29,340 nt of DNA from a virus, in the IMG/VR virus record IMGVR_UViG_3300020439_001078, positions 1-29,340 of that record; one strand, 5' to 3'. A model generated the notes under the pieces. The model saw nothing but the letters and a program-made list of their open reading frames with translations. It made no database searches and was not told the DNA's origin. The position numbers were made by a program, and so were the translations under genes. Shown in pieces: positions 18,065 through 25,472 of the stretch. Every line of letters begins with the position of its first letter. Position 1 is the first letter of the stretch.

Positions 18065-19401
18065 GATTCTCTTGCCAACTTCACTACATTCATTGATACA
18101 TTGTGGGTAGTATCACGGAAAATATGTCTTGTATCGAAAATAAGAAAATCACCTGATTTGTTTTTATCAAGTAATGTATCTGCATTTTCTGTTTTACCCA
18201 TTTCTGTATTATCGTTAATAATCCTTAAACGAACTAAGTCTCCAACACTTGCTTTACTAACAATAAACCCTACGCCTGGAACTACAACATTAAATTGATT
18301 CTTCATTAATGCAGACTTCAGTGCAGGTGCTTCTACTTTGTGTATAAACTTATGCTCTAGAAACTCATCACTATATGCTTTCTCTCTACCATATGTGCCA
18401 GTAGAATTTATTGTATGGAATCTTCTTCCCTCTAAGTCTCCAAGAGGTTGACCATTCAATAAGAAGTCATCATCATATACATTCTGTTCTGTGCCTTTTT
18501 GAATTATTTCTTGTGTGTTTAGTCTATCCAAAGTATTGGTCAAACTATAGTGTTCCATAAAGGTAAGACCAGTATTTAGATTGGTATTACAATAAGACGC
18601 ACCAGTAAGACCCATTTCTGCTAACTTCAAAGTGTTACCCATTCTAGCAGTTTTCATTCCTGCAATAGTAAAACTCTTCTGTCTTTCCCCTGCATCTTCT
18701 TGGGTTGCCACATTAGCAGGGTTATAGACATATGGTAATTTAGAATTAAATGGTTTCTGTGTCAACATTTTATCTAAATCACCCAGTCTTATATTATCGT
18801 CATGCATTGATGCGTAACAAAAATAAGGTGAACCGTTCTCTGTAGTTGCTCTATTGACCAACCAATGCAAGGCATCCATGACTGTCATGTTTGGAATAAT
18901 ACCTGTAATACCACCCTGAACCGCTTCTTGAGCAGAAAGATATGATAAATCGATATCCTTCTTCATCTCTTTGGCAATCAGTTTAGTCAGAATCTTATCA
19001 ATAGTTCCTCTGAATGACCTACTGATTTTCTTTGCACGAGCAGTAAATGCATGTTCTTCAATCAAATTAAATACATAAACACTACCTTTACCATTCTCGT
19101 TTGCCTTGGTAACCTTTTCAATACCAGACATAATAAACTCTCGTTCAAATACTGGAGTCAAAGATTTATCTACGGTAGCACAAGTAATCTTAATTCTTTC
19201 AGTTCCCTGAAAGTTTATCTTATCGAATACACCTTTGTCATCGTTAATAACAATCTGTCCAGTAAGATATGGTTTGTCTAGGGTTTCGAATATGTTCAGT
19301 TCAGCAATCTGAGTTCGAACATCGAACTTAGTTCTAAATAATCTGTCAGCACTAATTACTGCTTCAGTGAACTTAAACTGTTGTGACTGTGTGTTAGACA
19401 T
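18061..19401 (-). CDS. 27: Baseplate hub protein, gp27-like (446 aa)
   Basis: The gene directly precedes the gp5-like hub gene, and its character fits the gp27/gpD/VgrG-N hub fold: an N-terminal beta domain (RTQIAELNIFETLDKPYLTG, residues about 29-48, then a binding-strand block ERIKITCATVDKSL), a central GTIDKILTKLIAKEM helix segment and a domain reading PNMTVMDALHWLVNRATTEN (about 170), the usual place where such proteins evaluate as a late-control-gene-D-type hub. In T4, gp27 forms a trimeric torus that joins the tube to gp5. T4 gp27 is 391 residues. The identification rests on position and these blocks, not on a diagnostic motif. Confidence 0.75.
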   Translation of the reverse strand: MSNTQSQQFKFTEAVISADRLFRTKFDVRTQIAELNIFETLDKPYLTGQIVINDDKGVFDKINFQGTERIKITCATVDKSLTPVFEREFIMSGIEKVTKANENGKGSVYVFNLIEEHAFTARAKKISRSFRGTIDKILTKLIAKEMKKDIDLSYLSAQEAVQGGITGIIPNMTVMDALHWLVNRATTENGSPYFCYASMHDDNIRLGDLDKMLTQKPFNSKLPYVYNPANVATQEDAGERQKSFTIAGMKTARMGNTLKLAEMGLTGASYCNTNLNTGLTFMEHYSLTNTLDRLNTQEIIQKGTEQNVYDDDFLLNGQPLGDLEGRRFHTINSTGTYGREKAYSDEFLEHKFIHKVEAPALKSALMKNQFNVVVPGVGFIVSKASVGDLVRLRIINDNTEMGKTENADTLLDKNKSGDFLIFDTRHIFRDTTHNVSMNVVKLARES

Positions 19402-19402
19402 T

Positions 19403-20152
19403 CTATTGTCTCATAAGTTTATTGAATTCAGATACAACTTGAGCAACTGCATCTTCTCTCAATACAATAATCTCTTTCAATTCCTCGTTTCTTGATTCGA
19501 GTCTATCACGGTAAGTGATTGGTGTAAGCAATGGTGATGGATTAGCAAAATCAAATAAAGTTATGTCTTGTTGTACACCATCCGTATCTTCATAGTGATG
19601 CACCGCATTGTATTGTTCAGATTCTTTTACTGCCGTAAGTGTCTGGATATTTCCATCAGTATCAGTATATGATATGACTTCGGTAGAACCAAAGTTATCT
19701 AAATTGGGTTCTGCTCCAGTGTCAATTACTAATTGACCTAGTTCTAATATCTTTCTTTTAATAACACCAATTGTTCCTGAAGTGTTACCTGTCACAGTTT
19801 GTCCTACTGGAAAGGTTGTTGAGATATCTGTATTTGTTGTAACCATACGATATGGATACTTGGATTTAGCAGAGTCAAGGATATCGTAATTAGGTATAGG
19901 CCATCCAGAGATACGCAGATGGTCATTCATCAAAAAGAATGTCCAATAATAATCTACCGTATTATATAGTTTGTATGATAGAGTATCTGGACGGTCACCT
20001 GCTTGAATCGTATACTTGTTATAAAAAGAAACATTATCTTTTATCTGGTCAACAATATCTACATACGCAGATAGATTATTAAATAATACAGGTGATTCAT
20101 TATCACCAAATTTGTATGCTACTGTTGGAAAATTCTGAAAATACTTTGCCAT
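19403..20152 (-). CDS. 53: Baseplate wedge protein gp53 (249 aa)
   Basis: The segment YTIQAGDRPDTLSYKLYNTV, then DYYWTFFLMND (residues about 46-76), matches T4 gp53 (KGSPRPEELANAIYGNPQLYWVLLMCND), a LysM-like region, and GWPIPNYDILDSAKSKYPY continues the T4 block. The C-terminus (YRDRLESRNEELKEIIVLRE and onward) matches the T4 helix ending in the FMNDLIRIM type segment. In T4, gp53 completes the wedge and clamps neighbouring wedges. It is longer than T4 gp53 (196) because of a beta insertion near residues 110-190 with a TVTGNTSGTIGVIKRKI module. It overlaps the gp48 stop by one base. Confidence 0.88.
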   Translation of the reverse strand: MAKYFQNFPTVAYKFGDNESPVLFNNLSAYVDIVDQIKDNVSFYNKYTIQAGDRPDTLSYKLYNTVDYYWTFFLMNDHLRISGWPIPNYDILDSAKSKYPYRMVTTNTDISTTFPVGQTVTGNTSGTIGVIKRKILELGQLVIDTGAEPNLDNFGSTEVISYTDTDGNIQTLTAVKESEQYNAVHHYEDTDGVQQDITLFDFANPSPLLTPITYRDRLESRNEELKEIIVLREDAVAQVVSEFNKLMRQ

Positions 20153-21078
20153 TAGAAACCTTCCTGAATGTCAGTTCGAGACAATGTTTTTGTTTCTTGG
20201 AAATTCAAAGTCATTTCAATCTCAGAGAAACTACCATCTCTATGCATTGCCATTGTTTGGGGATTATAAGTCGTACCAACATCACGCAAAAAGCAAGGTT
20301 TGATTTTAGTAGCAACATGTTCATCATTATACTCTACAGATATCTGGAACTTATTAGGGAAGTTATAACCCAGTGATATTTTAGTATCACCGATAGTATC
20401 AAAGATTTCTGTAGGATATAACTCTTCACGGAAGAACTGAATAATGTTTTTTACTTCTTCTGCTTCTCTTTCTGATTGTGGAATAAACTTAAACTGAAAT
20501 GCAAACTCACGAATGTTTACTTGTTTGAACAAGGCACGAGTGTTTGGGTTAGTGGTAATCTGACCACCTTCACGAATTGCTCCTGCTACTTCGGCAGGAA
20601 GTTTTGATTGTAATCCTAGTACGGCAAGTTTTGCTTGTTGTGAACTTGCACCACTTGATAAACCTTCGGATGCAGTTTTTCCTAAAGCAGATGCACCACC
20701 TGCAATCGCCGCAACCTTTGTACTCATCATGTCAAAGTTTTCGTATACGACATTATCTCTATATTGTAAACCAATAGGTAAATATAAAGATACTTCTCTT
20801 TTAGGGTCTGCTAATTTAGGTGTTCTGTTCTTAAATGTTGATTCTATCAAACCATTGAATGAATCAAACATTCCACTCTTTTCTTCGTTAGTAACAGCAC
20901 CCACTGCTTCAGCAACAGCATTATCTGCCTTATTCCCAATTTCAGCAATCTCGTTGAAGTCTACTGGGTCATCTTGTAGAATAGAAAACTTAATCCGACC
21001 ACCATAATCTTGTACATTATGGATAGGATATTCTAAGTCTACTTTCTTTTTGGCAGTATTTACACCTTCTGTTGACAT
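20152..21078 (-). CDS. 48: Tail tube cap / initiator gp48-like (308 aa)
   Basis: The C-terminus (GSFSEIEMTLNFQETKTLSR then TDIQEGF) matches the T4 gp48 ending (PSTFTLEITMREIITLNRAS then LYTGTF). An upstream block with REFAFQFKFIPQSEREAEEV then KNIIQFFRE parallels T4 KVFTWDLTPRSTEDLMAIIN. gp48 sits on the hub and starts tail tube polymerisation with gp54. The middle (residues about 115-175) is an Ala/Gly/Ser-rich linker. It is the first gene of the minus-strand baseplate operon and follows a TATAAATAG late promoter with a 29-base predicted leader containing AGAG near the ATG. The fold is shared with gp54, which I place on the opposite strand at 22197. Confidence 0.82.
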   Translation of the reverse strand: MSTEGVNTAKKKVDLEYPIHNVQDYGGRIKFSILQDDPVDFNEIAEIGNKADNAVAEAVGAVTNEEKSGMFDSFNGLIESTFKNRTPKLADPKREVSLYLPIGLQYRDNVVYENFDMMSTKVAAIAGGASALGKTASEGLSSGASSQQAKLAVLGLQSKLPAEVAGAIREGGQITTNPNTRALFKQVNIREFAFQFKFIPQSEREAEEVKNIIQFFREELYPTEIFDTIGDTKISLGYNFPNKFQISVEYNDEHVATKIKPCFLRDVGTTYNPQTMAMHRDGSFSEIEMTLNFQETKTLSRTDIQEGF

Positions 21079-21088
21079 ATTAATCTCT

Positions 21089-21096
21089 ACTAAATA
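21089..21096 (+). promoter_or_regulatory. Possible divergent late promoter for gp4 (ACTAAATAG)
   Basis: The plus strand reads ACTAAATAG, six of eight matches to the late core plus the following G shared by the other junction copies. It forms a 7-base inverted repeat (TAAATAG/CTATTTA, 21091-21097 and 21112-21118) with the exact minus-strand core. Predicted +1 is near 21102, giving a 27-base leader with an AAGG five bases before the gp4 ATG. Confidence 0.4.
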
Positions 21097-21112
21097 GGTT
21101 TATCTATGAATC

Positions 21113-21120
21113 TATTTATA
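21113..21120 (-). promoter_or_regulatory. Late promoter (TATAAATA) for the gp48-led baseplate operon
   Basis: The minus strand reads CCTTATAAATAGATTC in the 50-base divergent gap. The exact T4 late core gives a predicted start at about 21107 and a 29-base leader before gp48. Confidence 0.78.
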
Positions 21121-21128
21121 AGGTTTTT

Positions 21129-21605
21129 ATGGCATATTCAGGACGATATAGAGTAAAAAATCCAAAGAAGTATAAGGGTGACCATACGAATGTCATCTAC
21201 CGTTCTCTATGGGAAAAGTATGCTTTCAAATGGTGTGATGACAATAATAATGTAAAAACATGGTCATCCGAAGAGACCATTATACCATACTTATATGAAG
21301 TTGACAAGAGATGGCACAGATATTTTGTTGATTTGAAAATAACAATGCGTGATGGAAAAACCTTTTTGATAGAGATAAAACCTCACAAAGAGACTCAAAA
21401 ACCCAAGGGACAACGCAGAACAAAGAAATATATATCAGAAGCAATGACATATGTCAAGAATATGAACAAGTGGGAATATGCATCTGACTATGCAAAAGAC
21501 CAAGGATATCAGTTTGTTATCTGGACTGAGAAGAATGAACCGTTAAAAAGTCTTATTCCAAAATCAACAAAACCGTTAAAACCTTTCAAGAAACCGTATA
21601 AATAG
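21129..21605 (+). CDS. 4: Head completion protein gp4 with PD-(D/E)XK-type nuclease motif (158 aa)
   Basis: The opening (GRYRVKNPKKYKGDHTNVIY then RSLWEKYAFKWCD) is characteristic of T4 gp4 (gp50/gp4), needed for the final step of head completion before tail joining. Candidate nuclease residues in TnsA-like order are Glu29 (SLWEK), Asp68 (RYFVDLK) and Glu82-x-Lys84 (LIEIKP), the E...D...ExK pattern of PD-(D/E)XK enzymes. The C-terminus is very basic (KSTKPLKPFKKPYK), suggesting DNA contact. An AAGG lies five bases before the ATG. The last codons and stop form the TATAAATAG late promoter of the next gene. Length is close to T4 (150). Confidence 0.88.
   Translation: MAYSGRYRVKNPKKYKGDHTNVIYRSLWEKYAFKWCDDNNNVKTWSSEETIIPYLYEVDKRWHRYFVDLKITMRDGKTFLIEIKPHKETQKPKGQRRTKKYISEAMTYVKNMNKWEYASDYAKDQGYQFVIWTEKNEPLKSLIPKSTKPLKPFKKPYK
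21597..21604 (+). promoter_or_regulatory. Late promoter overlapping the gp4 stop (leaderless spacing)
   Basis: The plus strand reads CCGTATAAATAGATGCATG. The exact T4 late core is formed by the last two gp4 codons and stop (TAT AAA TAG). Five bases separate it from the next ATG at 21610, so with T4 spacing +1 is the A of that ATG. Confidence 0.75.
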
Positions 21606-21609
21606 ATGC

Positions 21610-22197
21610 ATGAGTAATCTATTTCAAAGATTAGAATTACAGGCATTCCGTGCAGGGATAACTCCTCGTACTAAGGAATCTCGTGAATGGTTTCGAAAGA
21701 AAGCATCGAATCTTCGTTCTATTAATCGTGAAGACTTGATGAAAGAAGAACCATTGAAGACAGGTGCAAGGCAGATTGTTGGGTCTATGCAGATGTTTTT
21801 CTATGACCCAAAGACAAAGGATACCTTACCGTATTACGATAAGTTTCCTCTGGCAATCATAGTAGGCCCTGCCAAGGGTGGGTTTCATGGATTGAATATC
21901 CATTATCTACCCCCAGTATTACGAGCAAAGTTCCTAGATGCTTTGATGGATATTGCAGATAAAAAGATTACAGATAACTCAAAGTTTGATTTGACATATA
22001 AAACATTAAAGAATGCGTCTAAGATGAAATACTTTGCACCATGTTATAAGCATTACCTGACTGAACATGTCAAGAGTAAGTTTGCTAAAGTCCCTGCTCC
22101 TGAGTGGGAGATTGCTACATTCTTACCGACTGCAAGTTGGAGTAAAGCAAGTTCACAGAAAGTATTCAGTGACTCTAGAAAAATGATAGGTAACTAA
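21610..22197 (+). CDS. Conserved phage protein next to gp4, possibly gp2-like DNA end protector (195 aa)
   Basis: A soluble, basic protein with an N-terminal helix rich in Arg/Lys (ITPRTKESREWFRKKASNLR) and a well-defined core: SMQMFFYDPKTKDTLPYYDK then FPLAI (residues about 59-83) and GFHGLNIHYLPPVLRAKFLD (about 92-111). Proteins with this FxYDPKxKxTLPYYDxFPL...GLNxHYLPP pattern are common in large tailed phages, and I associate them with the DNA end protector (T4 gp2). T4 also keeps gene 2 near gene 4, but I am not certain. Translation would start without a Shine-Dalgarno, because the late promoter predicts an mRNA beginning at the ATG. Its stop overlaps the next ATG (TAATG). Confidence 0.6.
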   Translation: MSNLFQRLELQAFRAGITPRTKESREWFRKKASNLRSINREDLMKEEPLKTGARQIVGSMQMFFYDPKTKDTLPYYDKFPLAIIVGPAKGGFHGLNIHYLPPVLRAKFLDALMDIADKKITDNSKFDLTYKTLKNASKMKYFAPCYKHYLTEHVKSKFAKVPAPEWEIATFLPTASWSKASSQKVFSDSRKMIGN

Positions 22198-22916
22198 TGA
22201 CTAGTAGAATAGATGATTTCAAATCACAAGCAAGTAGAGCAGGTGGATTCTCTGCCCAGAACTTGTTTAAGGTTACCCTGCCCAGAATAGCAGGCGCACC
22301 TCTTGGTGGTAGTAATCCAAGAGAACTGAATATGTTATGTCGAGCAATGAATATCCCAGGCCGACAAGTACAGTCTACAGAAAAAACAATCGGAACTGTG
22401 GTCAAGAAAGTAGCAAATGGATATGTTACAGATGATGTATCTCTAACATTTTATGCCATGAATGATTATGGAGTAAGACAATACTTCGAAGCATGGCAAT
22501 CATTAGCACATGACCAAGATACATATACAATAGGATACTATAAAGAATACACATATCCTGTAACATTACAGGCATTGAAAAAAGGAACATCCTTTCCTAT
22601 CAAGAAAAGACAAATCTTTGATGCAGGAAAGATACCATCAAGTATCAGAGGAAGACTCCCAAGGTTAGGCCCAATCGACCTAGCACAAGGTGAGTTTGAC
22701 CTCAGTGCGGTATTTGGTGACCAGATTGCTTATACATGTACATTGGAAGAATGTTATCCAACAACATTACAGGCAATTGAATATAATAACGACCCTGACG
22801 GAATATTAGAAATTGGGGTGCAGTTATCATATAAGGACTGGAAGTCCGAAAAAGGAGATGTGTCCAGTGGACTCGTTGAGGGTCTTGCAGGACAATTGAT
22901 TCGAAAATTAATATAG
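22197..22916 (+). CDS. 54: Tail-tube-fold protein, probable gp54-like tube initiator (239 aa)
   Basis: The protein has tube-fold features: an N-terminal helix followed by NLFKVTLPRI, a strand block CRAMNIPGRQVQSTEKTIGT (residues about 48-67), VSLTFYAMNDYGVRQYFEAW (about 81-100) and a C-terminal YPTTLQAIEYNNDPDGILEI then GVQLSYKDW. The pattern of a peptide-exchange strand, a 'mutual wedge' helix and a closing strand is shared by T4 gp19, gp48 and gp54. The N-terminus (SRIDDFKSQASRAGGFSAQN) resembles T4 gp54 (LEEFNNQAINADFQRNN), and the location next to gp26 and the tape measure fits gp54. The main alternative is a gp19 tail tube protein. T4 gp54 is 320 residues. Confidence 0.65.
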   Translation: MTSRIDDFKSQASRAGGFSAQNLFKVTLPRIAGAPLGGSNPRELNMLCRAMNIPGRQVQSTEKTIGTVVKKVANGYVTDDVSLTFYAMNDYGVRQYFEAWQSLAHDQDTYTIGYYKEYTYPVTLQALKKGTSFPIKKRQIFDAGKIPSSIRGRLPRLGPIDLAQGEFDLSAVFGDQIAYTCTLEECYPTTLQAIEYNNDPDGILEIGVQLSYKDWKSEKGDVSSGLVEGLAGQLIRKLI

Positions 22917-22930
22917 CATAGGATAAAATT

Positions 22931-23635
22931 ATGGCACTACCTAAGTTGAATGAAAACCTAAAGTATGAACTTGTTATTCCTTCATCGGAACAAACGGTCA
23001 CCTTTAGACCTTATCTGGTTAAAGAAGAGAAAGTTCTTCTGAATGCTTTTGAGCAACAAGACCAGAAACTAGCAATGAGAGCAATGGTTGATACTGTTGT
23101 CTCATGCGTATATGATGAGATAAACCCAAAGGATTTATCTACATTTGATGTTGAATATATGTTCACCCAGATACGAGCAAAGTCTGTGGGTGAAACAGCA
23201 ACAATTAAAATTAAATGTGAGAGTTGTGAACATGAGAATGAACAGACTATCGACTTGACTCAAGCACAAGTAGAGAAAGAAGAAGTTGATACTATCATTC
23301 CAATCACAGATAATATTTCAATTGAAATGAAATATCCATCATATGAATCGTTTGTTAATCATTTCGTTGACGGAATGAGTGAAGCAGAATTTGGATTCGC
23401 AATGTTATCAGAATGTTTGGTTTCTATTATGACCGAAGAAGAAAACCATCTTGTTTCTGAAGTGAGTAAAAAGGAACTGAATGAGTTTATTGATTCAATG
23501 ACCAATGCACAGTTTGCAAAGATTGGTGAATTCTTTAACACAGTTCCAGTAATGAGAAAAAATGTAGAATTTACTTGTTCCAATTGCGGTCATGAGAACA
23601 AAACGAAGTTAGAGGGACTTCAAGATTTTTTTTAG
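22931..23635 (+). CDS. 26: Baseplate hub assembly protein gp26-like (234 aa), zero-frame product of a candidate frameshift pair
   Basis: Length (T4 gp26 is 208), position before a small partner and the tape measure, and the N-terminus (YELVIPSSEQTVTFRPYLVK, then EEKVLLNAFE) match the T4 gp26 baseplate family. Two CxxC pairs, Cys96/Cys99 (KCESCEHEN) and Cys216/Cys219 (TCSNCGHEN), probably form one zinc-ribbon. In T4 it acts in hub assembly. Here the gene ends GAT TTT TTT TAG; the T run and the -1 frame continuing without a stop suggest that part of the ribosomes may read into the next ORF, as in tail assembly chaperones upstream of tape measure genes. An AGG lies shortly before the ATG. Confidence 0.85.
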   Translation: MALPKLNENLKYELVIPSSEQTVTFRPYLVKEEKVLLNAFEQQDQKLAMRAMVDTVVSCVYDEINPKDLSTFDVEYMFTQIRAKSVGETATIKIKCESCEHENEQTIDLTQAQVEKEEVDTIIPITDNISIEMKYPSYESFVNHFVDGMSEAEFGFAMLSECLVSIMTEEENHLVSEVSKKELNEFIDSMTNAQFAKIGEFFNTVPVMRKNVEFTCSNCGHENKTKLEGLQDFF

Positions 23636-23649
23636 TGTGCCTTTCGCAC
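23626..23649 (+). promoter_or_regulatory. Candidate -1 ribosomal frameshift site (T TTT TTT + stop + hairpin)
   Basis: Eight T residues at 23626-23633 place the heptamer T TTT TTT (23626-23632) exactly in the gp26 frame, immediately followed by the stop TAG. Four bases later GTGC-CTTTC-GCAC (23637-23649) can form a short GC-rich hairpin. After a -1 slip, reading continues TTA GTG TGC into the 63-residue ORF, giving a fusion of about 298 residues. Confidence 0.55.
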
Positions 23650-23826
23650 GATAGTTTGTTTAATCATTTTCAAACAAACTTTGCATTGATGCAACACTTT
23701 CATTATTCGTTATATGACATAGAGCATATGCAACCGTGGGAAAGGGAGATATATTTAACACTCCTCACTGCACACTTGGAGAAAGAAGAAGAGAGAATGA
23801 AACAGGAAAAAGCAAGGTATAGTTGA
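23635..23826 (+). CDS. Small gp26-partner protein / frameshift extension (63 aa)
   Basis: The only start is GTG at 23635, overlapping the gp26 stop by one base (TAGTG), and there is no Shine-Dalgarno because the preceding bases are the T run. The product (LSHDSLFNHFQTNFALMQHF, then HYSLYDIEHMQPWEREIYLT, then a charged helix) has the look of small proteins following gp26 in T4-like phages, comparable in position to gp51 (hub assembly) and in layout to the T half of tail assembly chaperones. It lies in the -1 frame of gp26, so it may be made mainly as a gp26 fusion, by stop-start coupling, or both. The next ATG overlaps its stop (TGATG). Confidence 0.6.
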   Translation: MCLSHDSLFNHFQTNFALMQHFHYSLYDIEHMQPWEREIYLTLLTAHLEKEEERMKQEKARYS

Positions 23827-25472
23827 TGGCAGAAGCAACAATAGGACATCTGATTGAGGTAGTTCGTGAAGAGAACGATATTACTCGTTCTGATACCAAG
23901 GAAAATACTAAGCAGTTGATATCACTCAACAAGACTTTTAGTGCTTACTTTAAGTCCTTGAAGGCGGATGACCTCGATGAAGCAGAAGATAAACGAGAAG
24001 AGAAAAGGAAGAAAGTATCTGGTGATGACTTCTCATCTAAGATAGGTGAGATGAGTAAAGATGCAGGTGGATTCGGTTTTCTTGGTATCGTTGGTGCTAT
24101 CCTATTTGCTATCACTGGACTGGTTGCAGGTGTCATTTCAGGTATCGTTGACAGTTTCAAACTATTAACTGCTCTAACAGATAAAGCATTTGGTAGAAGA
24201 ATTACCGCATTTAAGAAAGGACTCAGTGCTAGAGTCAGTGCATTATTCCGACCAATCACAGGATTCTTTGATGCCGTTGCAGATGCATTTCGTAAGGCAG
24301 GAACAGGAAAGTTTATACGAGGTAACCAATACTTAGGTAGGTTGGTCAAACCTCTTACTGATTTCTTTGCTTTTATAAAACGAGTCGGTGATAGTTTCAG
24401 ACAAATGGGAAGAAGTTTCAAGGCATTCTTCCTCAGTTTCAGTGTCATTCGTAGTCAACTTAGAAACTTTAGAAGTGTTTTTGATGCCTTTACTCCAATA
24501 GCAAAAGAAGGTGGAAAGGTTGGTAAGTATCTTGCAGAACTAGGAAAGGTTGTAAAACCATTCTTTAGTGTCTTCCAGAGACTAGGTAAATTCCTTGGTG
24601 GGCCTATTGTACTGGCAATATTTTCTATTGTTGATGGTATCTTTGGTGCATTCAGAGGATTTAAGGAACAAGAAGGGGGAATATTTGCAAAACTAACAGC
24701 AGGTCTTGCAGGATTTGTAGGTGGAGTCGTATCAGGATTTGTTGGTGGTCTTTTAGACTTAGCAAAAGGACTTGTTGGTTTCTTAGCAGGACTTCTTGGG
24801 TTTGATGGAGTCAAAGAAGCATTAGCATCATTCTCATTCAGAGAAATGATATTCGAAGGATTCATGGCGCCGTTCCATGCCTTCCTAAATCTCTTTAAGG
24901 GTGACGGTAATATTTTTCAAAACTTTGCAGAGAATATTTTCAGTGGTATAACAAGTATCTTCGATGCTATCACAAACTTTATTAAAGAGAAGTTTAGTGC
25001 AGTAGGTAGTGCAATTGCAAATTTCTTTGGATTCGGTGGTGGAGATGAAACAGAATCTACTGCTCCTGAACCTCTAAAAGAACAACCAGTCAAGTTAGAA
25101 GCACCAAAAGAAACCATACCTGAAGAACAGCCTGGTGGTATGACCGTTGCAGAATTAGATGAGAGGATTAAGAAAGCAGAGATAGCACAAAGATTACACG
25201 ATAATAAACTCGACCTAATTCAGATGGGTGAACAAGGTAGAGGTAGATTTGCTAGAATGTCAGAGGATGAAAGAGATAAAGCATTCGACAAATCACTAGA
25301 TAGAAGAAATGATTTAGAGTTAGAACTTGCAAACCTCAGACAAATGAGATTTGACCAGACAGGAAGTTTTGGTGGTTCTAATATTAATGTTCAGAACTCT
25401 ACGAATACTGCTTTACTTGATGATACACCATCCGCAATGGATAGTATGGATAGAAGTTACGCACCTGCGTAA
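23826..25472 (+). CDS. 29: Tape measure protein, gp29-like (548 aa)
   Basis: A charged, helical N-terminus (residues 1-75), then a long stretch of Gly/Ala/Phe/Val-rich hydrophobic segments between about 80 and 400 (FGFLGIVGAILFAITGLVAG; GGPIVLAIFSIVDGIFGAFR; LAGFVGGVVSGFVGGLLDLA), and a polar C-terminal coiled-coil region (about 440-510). This is the composition of tail tape measures; T4 gp29 has 590 residues. The protein sets tube length and is thought to be ejected ahead of DNA. I prefer the ATG at 23826, which overlaps the previous stop, over a TTG one codon earlier; AAGG lies nine bases upstream. The T4 neighbourhood is 26-51-27-28-29-48-54, so association with gp26 fits. Confidence 0.82.
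   Translation: MAEATIGHLIEVVREENDITRSDTKENTKQLISLNKTFSAYFKSLKADDLDEAEDKREEKRKKVSGDDFSSKIGEMSKDAGGFGFLGIVGAILFAITGLVAGVISGIVDSFKLLTALTDKAFGRRITAFKKGLSARVSALFRPITGFFDAVADAFRKAGTGKFIRGNQYLGRLVKPLTDFFAFIKRVGDSFRQMGRSFKAFFLSFSVIRSQLRNFRSVFDAFTPIAKEGGKVGKYLAELGKVVKPFFSVFQRLGKFLGGPIVLAIFSIVDGIFGAFRGFKEQEGGIFAKLTAGLAGFVGGVVSGFVGGLLDLAKGLVGFLAGLLGFDGVKEALASFSFREMIFEGFMAPFHAFLNLFKGDGNIFQNFAENIFSGITSIFDAITNFIKEKFSAVGSAIANFFGFGGGDETESTAPEPLKEQPVKLEAPKETIPEEQPGGMTVAELDERIKKAEIAQRLHDNKLDLIQMGEQGRGRFARMSEDERDKAFDKSLDRRNDLELELANLRQMRFDQTGSFGGSNINVQNSTNTALLDDTPSAMDSMDRSYAPA

Noticed and set aside
23823-23825. TTG start for the tape measure protein
   Set aside because: An ATG follows directly at 23826 and overlaps the previous stop in the usual TGATG fashion.
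23945-24865. Two minus-strand open frames of 167 and 136 codons
   Set aside because: Antisense to the Gly/Ala/Phe-rich tape measure protein; their basic, Pro/Ser-rich products look like reverse translations of hydrophobic segments.
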